45,548 nucleotides of DNA from CAYSPT01 sp964432985 (GTDB lineage: Bacteria > Muiribacteriota > CAYSPT01). The stretch is from NCBI GenBank assembly GCA_964432985.1, contig CAYSPT010000040.1, positions 1 through 45,548 on the forward strand, read 5' to 3'. The notes below the pieces were generated by a model. It did not search any database and had not been told where the DNA came from. It saw only the letters and a list, made by a program, of their open reading frames with translations. Below, piece after piece: positions 40,356 to 45,548 of this stretch; position 1 is the stretch's first letter; every line of letters starts with the position of its first letter. A program made the position numbers and the translations under genes.

Positions 40356-40844
40356 TCAGGAATGAATCTTGTCGATTTGCCGGTTCAAATCGTCCAATGA
40401 ACCGGAGTTATCAACAGCCATATGCCGTGTGTCGACAGGCTCGAAAATACTTTTGAATTTCAAGTACGTGGCAAAACCGGCGTCGCTTGCATCGTTTGTC
40501 CTGGCTTCCAGGCGTTCCTTGACTACCCGGTCGGTGGCTGTTACTACGACGATAGTAAGCGAAACACCGTGCCGCTCTGCCAGGTTATCGGCCCTGAGTC
40601 TGCTGTCGGTCCGTGAAAATGTGGCATCCATGATGACACGTTTGTTCTCTTGGAGCAGAACGTCTGCTCTTAAAAACATTTCATCATAGACAGAATTCAT
40701 TTCCTTCAGAGTGTAGCGGGGCCGCGGGTACATCTCTTTTCTGATGACATCCGCGCACAACAGTTCCGCCCGGAGGTTTTCGGATAAAATTCGGGCAACG
40801 GTAGTTTTGCCGGTCCCCTGCAAGCCGCAGGTAATAGTCAACAT
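40356..40844 (-). CDS. P-loop kinase-like ATPase (AAA_33 type)
   Basis: 162 residues from the ATG at 40844 (AAGGAG 10 nt upstream; the frame is open to 40997). Walker A is GLQGTGKTT (7-15). NKRVIMDATFSRTDSR is the second-strand/Asp region and RVVKERLEART an Arg-bearing lid-like helix, as in small nucleotide or sugar kinases. Substrate unknown. It is the first gene of the minus-strand operon, 66 nt before STAS 1. Confidence 0.82.
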   Translation of the reverse strand: MLTITCGLQGTGKTTVARILSENLRAELLCADVIRKEMYPRPRYTLKEMNSVYDEMFLRADVLLQENKRVIMDATFSRTDSRLRADNLAERHGVSLTIVVVTATDRVVKERLEARTNDASDAGFATYLKFKSIFEPVDTRHMAVDNSGSLDDLNRQIDKIHS

Positions 40845-40861
40845 ATCGAAAATTCTCCTTA

Positions 40862-41014
40862 AACCCGGAAATTGTGGTTTCCGGGTTAGGGTACAGTTAA
40901 CCACAAGCAGTTGTTGCTTGCAAGTCCCACCCTCAAGCAAGTGCGGACAATGTCCGGTGGACATTGTCCGGGCATAGAAAGCGGGTAGTTGCGGCACTTG
41001 ACACAGTATGTGTC
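40862..41014. promoter_or_regulatory. Palindrome-rich divergent control region between kinase operon and tryptophanase gene
   Basis: Three perfect inverted repeats: AACCCGGAAA / TTTCCGGGTT (40862-40887), CGGACAATGTCC / GGACATTGTCCG (12-bp arms, 40944-40970) and GACACA-GTA-TGTGTC (41000-41014). The last overlaps a consensus -35 box TTGACA (40998-41003), with a weak TAGGGT 17 bp downstream (41021-41026). A TATAAT lies at 41037-41042. The layout suggests an operator-controlled promoter for the plus-strand gene; the first hairpin sits next to the kinase ribosome binding site. Confidence 0.6.
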
Positions 41015-41061
41015 AGATGCTAGGGTTGAGTAGATTTATAATTTTATGAGGTGATACGGAA

Positions 41062-42459
41062 ATGAAAACCATTATCGAGCCATTCAAAATCAAGGCGGTA
41101 GAACCCATCCGGTTCACGACCTGGGAAGAGCGGGAAAAGATACTGGAAAAAGCCGGTTACAACTTGTTCAATGTCAAATCGAAGGATGTTTTGATCGACC
41201 TGCTGACCGACAGCGGGACGGCGGCCATGAGTGCCCAGCAGTGGGCGGGTATCATGAAAGGCGACGAGGCCTATGCCGGTTCACGCAGTTACTGGCGGTT
41301 CGAGCAGGTCATCAAGGACCTGACAGGCTTGACGAATGTCATTCCCACCCACCAGGGCCGGGCGGCGGAAAAAATCCTGTTCAGCCTGGTTGGTGAGAAG
41401 GGAAAAATTATACCCAATAATACGCACTTTGACACCACCAGGGCCAATATCGAGGTCAGCGGCGCCGAAGCGGTAGACCTGCCGGTTCCCGGGGCAAATA
41501 TACCGTCTCTGGAAGATGATTTCAAGGGTAACATGGACCTGGATAAGCTGGAAGCTCTTTTTAAGAAGGAGGGGCCCGAACGGATTCCGTTGTGCATGCT
41601 TACGGTCACCAACAACTCCTCCGGCGGACAGCCGGTTTCCATGGAGAATATACGGCGCACTTCCGAGATCTGCCGCAACTATGGGATTCCCCTGTTTCTC
41701 GATGCCTGCAGATTTGCTGAAAATGCCTATTTCATCAAGCTCAGGGAGCCGGGATACCAGGACAAGTCGGTTCGTGACATTGCCCGTGAGATGTTTTCTT
41801 ATGTTGACGGATGCACCATGAGCGCCAAGAAAGACGCCCTGGTGAACATGGGCGGGTTCCTGGCCCTGAACGATGATGATATTGCGCTGCAGGCCCGAAA
41901 CATCCTGGTGGTCACGGAAGGTTTTCCCACTTACGGCGGCCTGGCCGGTCGGGACCTGGAAGCCATCGCCCAGGGGCTGGACGAGGTGCTGGACGAGCAC
42001 TATCTCGAATACCGCATCCGGTCCGTAGCCTACGTGGGAGAACACCTGGACCGGATAGGAGTTCCCTATGTGCGTCCTACCGGCGGCCACGCCATCTACC
42101 TGGACGCCCAGGCGTTTCTGCCGCACATCCCTCCACGGGAATTCCCCGGGCAGGCGCTGGCTTGCGAGCTTTATCTGCAGGGTGGAATACGGTCATGTGA
42201 GATCGGAAGCGTCATGTTCGGGAAGACCGATCCTGTCACCGGCGAGTTCGATCCGGCCAAGATGGAACTGGTGCGCCTGGCCATCCCGCGCCGGGTGTAC
42301 ACCCAGAGCCACATGGACTACGTTGTGGAAGTCATGGAGGAAGTTGCCGTAAAACGCGATTCGATGCAAGGCATGAAAATCGTCTGGGAACCGCCTATAC
42401 TACGTCACTTCACCGCCAGGTTCGCGCCAATCGAAAGAGAAGCAGAATTAGAAAGATAA
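41062..42459 (+). CDS. tnaA: Tryptophanase-type beta-eliminating lyase (PLP)
   Basis: 465 residues, beta-eliminating lyase family. PLP Lys is in CTMSAKKDALVNMGG; Tyr71 in GDEAYAGS is the conserved catalytic Tyr. Three positions that separate the two enzymes look like tryptophanase: Asp124 (NTHFDTTR; Thr in tyrosine phenol-lyase), Ile in CEIGSVMFG (Arg381 in tyrosine phenol-lyase) and His in LRHFTARF (Phe there). It lacks the insertion after THQGRGAE seen in E. coli TnaA, so the loop is short as in tyrosine phenol-lyase. Expected reaction: tryptophan to indole, pyruvate and ammonia. GAGGTGAT precedes the ATG. No tnaC-like leader was found. Confidence 0.85.
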   Translation: MKTIIEPFKIKAVEPIRFTTWEEREKILEKAGYNLFNVKSKDVLIDLLTDSGTAAMSAQQWAGIMKGDEAYAGSRSYWRFEQVIKDLTGLTNVIPTHQGRAAEKILFSLVGEKGKIIPNNTHFDTTRANIEVSGAEAVDLPVPGANIPSLEDDFKGNMDLDKLEALFKKEGPERIPLCMLTVTNNSSGGQPVSMENIRRTSEICRNYGIPLFLDACRFAENAYFIKLREPGYQDKSVRDIAREMFSYVDGCTMSAKKDALVNMGGFLALNDDDIALQARNILVVTEGFPTYGGLAGRDLEAIAQGLDEVLDEHYLEYRIRSVAYVGEHLDRIGVPYVRPTGGHAIYLDAQAFLPHIPPREFPGQALACELYLQGGIRSCEIGSVMFGKTDPVTGEFDPAKMELVRLAIPRRVYTQSHMDYVVEVMEEVAVKRDSMQGMKIVWEPPILRHFTARFAPIEREAELER

Positions 42460-42501
42460 AGCAGGGACAATCTGACAGGAAATTATCCTTCTGATACGGA
42501 G

Positions 42502-42529
42502 TCATCCTCCGGCTTGACCGGAGGATCCA
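42502..42529 (+). repeat. Dispersed palindromic element, simple copy
   Basis: TCATCCTCCGGCTTGACCGGAGGATCCA: arms ATCCTCCGG/CCGGAGGAT around CTTGA. A longer relative lies on the minus strand at 43954-44006. Such REP-like hairpins are often placed between genes. Confidence 0.75.
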
Positions 42530-42546
42530 CACCAGGACAAACAGAA

Positions 42547-42575
42547 AAAGAGGCGGAATTTTTCTCCGCCTCTTT
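42547..42575. terminator. Bidirectional rho-independent terminator
   Basis: A perfect 11-bp stem, AAAGAGGCGGA / TCCGCCTCTTT, with a 7-nt loop, flanked by A-run on the left and T-rich sequence on the right. It lies between convergent genes (tryptophanase, plus; SH3/C39 protein, minus) and can serve both. Confidence 0.85.
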
Positions 42576-42641
42576 GTTGTGCTGAAGAATACAGACGAAC
42601 TTAAATACAAACGAACCTGAATAAAACTAACCTGTCGGGAC

Positions 42642-43928
42642 TTACTTAAGGGTAATGGCCCTGCGCCAGCGGCCGTTCCACTGGGTGAGTAACCAGGCTT
42701 TGCTCACTTCACGCTGGCAGAAGAACGGGCGGGCGGAGTCGTTGATAATCACCTTGTCGCCTTTGATCCCCACCACTACCAGATAGTGACCGTTGGTCCA
42801 GTTGACCTCGGTACCGATGATAACCGGGTTGCCCTTTTTCAGGCTTTTCTCGATGTAATCGAATCCCACGTTGTAGCGCATCTTGGCATTGGGGAATCCG
42901 TTCTTACGGGCATCGGCCACCAGGGCCGCGCCGGATGTGCCGGTGCCGCCCTCGAAATCGTAGGTGCGGTGCGCTACCTCGGCGGTGGATTCCTTGCGTC
43001 CGTAATACTCGTAGACCTGGGCCAGGGAGGTGGGACCGCACCAGTAGGCGCCCATTTTACCGTTGGCCAGGCTGAACTGGGTGCGGGGTTCCACGTCGAC
43101 AAACACATCCACGTTGGAGCCGGTGGGAGGTTTACGCTTTGAACTGCCGTCGAGAACCGGGACGCCGGTGTTGACGTAGTTACCGTGGACCCAGCCTTCG
43201 GTGTCACCGCACTTGACCTTGTACCAGATACCGTCTTTGGCCAGGATGGTCAACTTCTCGCCCCTGCTGAGCGATCCGACCTTATCGTTGGATGAGCCGG
43301 GACCGCTTCTGACATTGAGTCGGCTGGCGGTCACCGTGCCGGTGTTGTCGGAAGAGGTGTCTTCTTCGTCGTCACTGCCGCCGCCACCAAACAGTCGGCT
43401 GAAGAAGCCGGGCTTGTCGTCCTCTTTTTCTTCTTCGAGCTTCTGGACATAGCGTCCGCAGACCCAGCCCTTGGTGGTGCCGTGCTCCACCCGGTACCAG
43501 CCGTTTTTTTCCTCGAGAATCTCGATCTGGCTCCCGTAGGAAACCCTGCCGACTTTGGAGTTGCTTCCCCCGGGGCCGGAACGGACGTTGAGACTGTCCG
43601 CGGTCACCCAGGCGTTGGGCTCGGAGGATGAAGATCCTCCGCCAAAAACCGATTTTACCGTGCGGGACAGGTACTTCCAGAATCCCTTGGCCCAGTAACT
43701 CCAGCTGCCCTGTTCACGGGACCGGTCGACGGAGCTGCCGCTGTCGCCGGATGAAGCCGGTGAGGAAACGTCGCTGTCGCTGGACTCGGTCACCCTGGTG
43801 GAGCGGGGTCCCTGCCGAACTGCCTCCATCCCGTCATCGGCCAGCGCTTCAGTAACGCCTGACAGGATGAAAACCGGAACGAGAAACGCGCACACGAATA
43901 AATATGTGGTTCGTCTGTGTGTCATCAT
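42642..43928 (-). CDS. Secreted protein with two SH3b domains and a C39-like peptidase domain
   Basis: 428 residues; AAGGAG lies 9 nt before the ATG. Signal peptide (1-30). Bacterial SH3 domains at about 107-162 and 198-253, each with LNVRSGPG and a GWV motif, are separated by acidic linkers. The C39-like papain-fold domain (about 275-428) has Cys297 in AYWCGPTSLAQVYEYYG, His381 in NGHYLVVVGI and Asn396/Asp397. It probably acts on cell-wall or secreted peptides. Near a lytic transglycosylase gene on the same strand. Confidence 0.85.
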   Translation of the reverse strand: MMTHRRTTYLFVCAFLVPVFILSGVTEALADDGMEAVRQGPRSTRVTESSDSDVSSPASSGDSGSSVDRSREQGSWSYWAKGFWKYLSRTVKSVFGGGSSSSEPNAWVTADSLNVRSGPGGSNSKVGRVSYGSQIEILEEKNGWYRVEHGTTKGWVCGRYVQKLEEEKEDDKPGFFSRLFGGGGSDDEEDTSSDNTGTVTASRLNVRSGPGSSNDKVGSLSRGEKLTILAKDGIWYKVKCGDTEGWVHGNYVNTGVPVLDGSSKRKPPTGSNVDVFVDVEPRTQFSLANGKMGAYWCGPTSLAQVYEYYGRKESTAEVAHRTYDFEGGTGTSGAALVADARKNGFPNAKMRYNVGFDYIEKSLKKGNPVIIGTEVNWTNGHYLVVVGIKGDKVIINDSARPFFCQREVSKAWLLTQWNGRWRRAITLK

Positions 43929-43953
43929 AAAAAAACTCTCCTTATTTTAAGTC

Positions 43954-44006
43954 TGGATCCTGCGGTCAAGCTTGTCCCCCGACTTGATCGGGGGGCCGGA
44001 GGATGA
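43954..44006 (-). repeat. Dispersed palindromic element with a second palindrome nested inside
   Basis: On the minus strand, TCATCCTCCGG is followed by a 25-nt insert holding CCCCCGA-TCAAG-TCGGGGG and then CTTGACCGCAGGATCCA. Removing the insert restores the simple element at 42502-42529 with one mismatch. The copy fills the spacer between the SLT and SH3/C39 genes. Confidence 0.75.
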
Positions 44007-44024
44007 CAGCCTGTGTATATCAAC

Positions 44025-45419
44025 TTACATGTCGTCGGAAGTGTCGCGTCCGATTTTTTCCGGTTTCGAACCACCGGTGAATACGTTCTTCAAAGCCACG
44101 AACTTCTCGGCTATCCACTCCGCCACCTTGGCAAACCCGGTGGAGATCTTCTCTCCCAGCGTGGCGCCCGTCTTGATGGTGGTGCCCGCTATCGGTCCGC
44201 AGCCCGGCCCGGCGGCCATACCCATGGCCATGCCGTTGAGCGCGCCGGCGGAGCCGCACAGATCTTTGGACATCCTGGCGCGGTAGTTCTGCGGGGACCA
44301 GTCTTTGCCGTAATTGTTCATGGAGAGGTCTTCGTAGAGGTCCGAGACCTTCTTGACGTATTTCTGGGTCTCCTCATAAGGGGGGATGCCCTTGTAACGT
44401 TTTACTTTACCCGGCCCGGCATTGTAAGCCGCCAGGGCCAGCTGGACATTGCCGTTCTGCTGCTGAAGCATCATGGCGAGATACCTGGTTCCGGCCATGA
44501 TGTTGGTCTTCGGGTCATAAGGGTCGCCGCCGCCCATATCGTCGAAGGTACCGGGCATGAGCTGCATCAGGCCCTTGGCTCCCTTGGGTGACTTGGCCCG
44601 GGGGTTCATGTTGCTCTCGGCTATACAGACCGCCTTGATGAGGGCGGCCGGGACGCCGTAGCGGGAAGCGGCCATGTTTATATAGTCGTCGTATGGTGAG
44701 GAGGGAAGGCCTTCCTGGCCGATGAACAGGTTAGACATCTGCGAGCGCTTGGTCTCCAGATACTCCTTCTGCTCTTCCATGGCTTTTTTCTTGGCGCTTT
44801 TCTTCCAGAAGAAGATCCCGGGTGTGTCCTCGTACTCCATCCTGGCCCGCTTGAGCTTTTCTTCCTCCCAGCTGATGACCGAATTGATATAGGACGAAAG
44901 CTGGTTGTCCGCCTGCTTCTTGCGGTCACCCTTTCTCCAGAAGGTCCAGCCGGAAGTCTCGTCGGCTGATTTTTTCTTGAACAGGTATTTTTCCTTCTCC
45001 CAGCGCATCCTCTCGCGCATGTACTCGTCTTCGGCCGCCAGCATCTCCTTCTCGCGCTGGCTGCGGGTGAAGAACCGGTACAAGGGCGTATCACGGTAGG
45101 CTTTCTTGGCGTCCTGAAAGGCCTTCCTCTTGCGGTCGATTTCGCGGTTACGGAGCCGCTCGTAGTCTTTATCCATCTCGGGATCCAGGAACCGGGTCTG
45201 CTTGCCGGCCTGGCCGGAGTACTTGTCAAACTGCTCCATGAATTGCTGCACCTTGGGCGCGGCATCCCTGATCTGCTCACCAATCTCTCCTGCCTTGGTG
45301 ACGGCTTCCTCCACGTCTTTCAGAAAGTCGTCCAGGCCAGCGTGGGCTACGGGCTGGAAAAAGACGGTCATCGCCAGAAACACGGCGATAACGATTCTCA
45401 TGCGGGTTTTAAAGTTCAT
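44025..45419 (-). CDS. Soluble lytic murein transglycosylase (SLT) with N-terminal triple repeat
   Basis: 464 residues; AGGAG lies 6 nt before the ATG. Signal peptide (1-27). Residues about 109-230 hold three diverged repeats of about 43 residues, each with an aromatic-basic start (YRFFTRS, WTFWRKG, IFFWKKS) and a charged helix. The SLT domain (about 245-365) has catalytic Glu268 in CIAESNMNP, KGLMQLMPGTF and LALAAYNAGPGKVKRYKG. It cleaves peptidoglycan glycan strands. The C-terminus is Gly/Met-rich (NGMAMGMAAGPGCG). Confidence 0.9.
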   Translation of the reverse strand: MNFKTRMRIVIAVFLAMTVFFQPVAHAGLDDFLKDVEEAVTKAGEIGEQIRDAAPKVQQFMEQFDKYSGQAGKQTRFLDPEMDKDYERLRNREIDRKRKAFQDAKKAYRDTPLYRFFTRSQREKEMLAAEDEYMRERMRWEKEKYLFKKKSADETSGWTFWRKGDRKKQADNQLSSYINSVISWEEEKLKRARMEYEDTPGIFFWKKSAKKKAMEEQKEYLETKRSQMSNLFIGQEGLPSSPYDDYINMAASRYGVPAALIKAVCIAESNMNPRAKSPKGAKGLMQLMPGTFDDMGGGDPYDPKTNIMAGTRYLAMMLQQQNGNVQLALAAYNAGPGKVKRYKGIPPYEETQKYVKKVSDLYEDLSMNNYGKDWSPQNYRARMSKDLCGSAGALNGMAMGMAAGPGCGPIAGTTIKTGATLGEKISTGFAKVAEWIAEKFVALKNVFTGGSKPEKIGRDTSDDM

Positions 45420-45548
45420 GTCGAACTCCTCTCATGCCTGTCTAAACAAAATATAATCCAGATATAGGGGCAAACTTCACCCTTCTTTATCTCGTCAATA
45501 GATAATAGAGAAAGATGCGGGGGATTGTTACAATAAACTTTCAGGGAA
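45420..45548. other. Upstream region of the SLT gene
   Basis: 129 bp of AT-rich sequence up to the window edge. It should hold the SLT promoter on the minus strand (TATATC and TTATAT stretches are present), but I cannot fix a -35/-10 pair. No gene is seen. Confidence 0.4.

Noticed and set aside
41062..42459. Tyrosine phenol-lyase
   Set aside because: Length fits, but Asp124, Ile in place of Arg381 and His in place of Phe448 are the tryptophanase residues.

Overview
The window is a 45.5 kb chromosomal segment of a bacterium. Bases 1-20699 hold one continuous plus-strand translation supercluster: the 3' end of tuf, then the S10, spc and alpha operon genes (rpsJ to rplQ), then ecfA1-ecfA2-ecfT-truA-rplM-rpsI. 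The order adk-map-infA-rpmJ-rpsM-rpsK-rpsD-rpoA-rplQ-ecfAAT-truA-rplM-rpsI is the one familiar from Gram-positive and many candidate-phylum genomes. The right half, however, encodes a TPR/outer-membrane beta-barrel protein ending in Phe, a lytic transglycosylase and a FecR-type protein, which points to a diderm cell. Ribosomal protein THX is also present. I cannot name a phylum; an uncultured diderm lineage is a reasonable guess.

Region 20.7-26.5 kb: a large hairpin-rich intergenic element follows rpsI, then a SIR2-like NADase-type gene with an iron-sulfur flavoprotein gene behind it. Next come a membrane-anchored pseudopilin-like protein, an RlmI-type rRNA methyltransferase, a 34-residue THX gene and two small minus-strand genes (a coiled-coil membrane protein and a zincin-like protein). 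Region 26.5-36.1 kb is envelope and signalling: a small-multidrug-export-like membrane protein, a secreted phospholipase D-like protein, a CHASE2-adenylate cyclase with a FecR-domain partner, and a divergent 1088-residue TPR/barrel protein. Region 36.1-37.7 kb is a small DUF2089 / membrane protein / SHOCT-like operon with a clear promoter and palindromic operator. Region 40.8-37.8 kb (minus strand) is a compact five-gene operon: P-loop kinase, STAS protein, DnaG-like CHC2/TOPRIM primase-like protein, second STAS protein, unknown protein. Region 41.0-45.5 kb holds a tryptophanase-type lyase, an SH3-C39-like peptidase and a repeat-bearing SLT transglycosylase.

Three things stand out. First, ribosomal protein L22 carries an N-terminal extension of about 61 residues that aligns residue by residue with the N-terminal domain of S13 encoded 10 kb downstream. 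Second, the STAS-primase-STAS operon looks like an undescribed system joining partner-switch-like proteins to a primase core. Third, many genes are followed by short, locus-specific tandem repeats (10-48 bp period). In several cases the first unit contains the stop codon of the upstream gene, so gene tails appear to have been duplicated repeatedly across the cluster. No tRNA, rRNA, insertion sequence or CRISPR array was seen.
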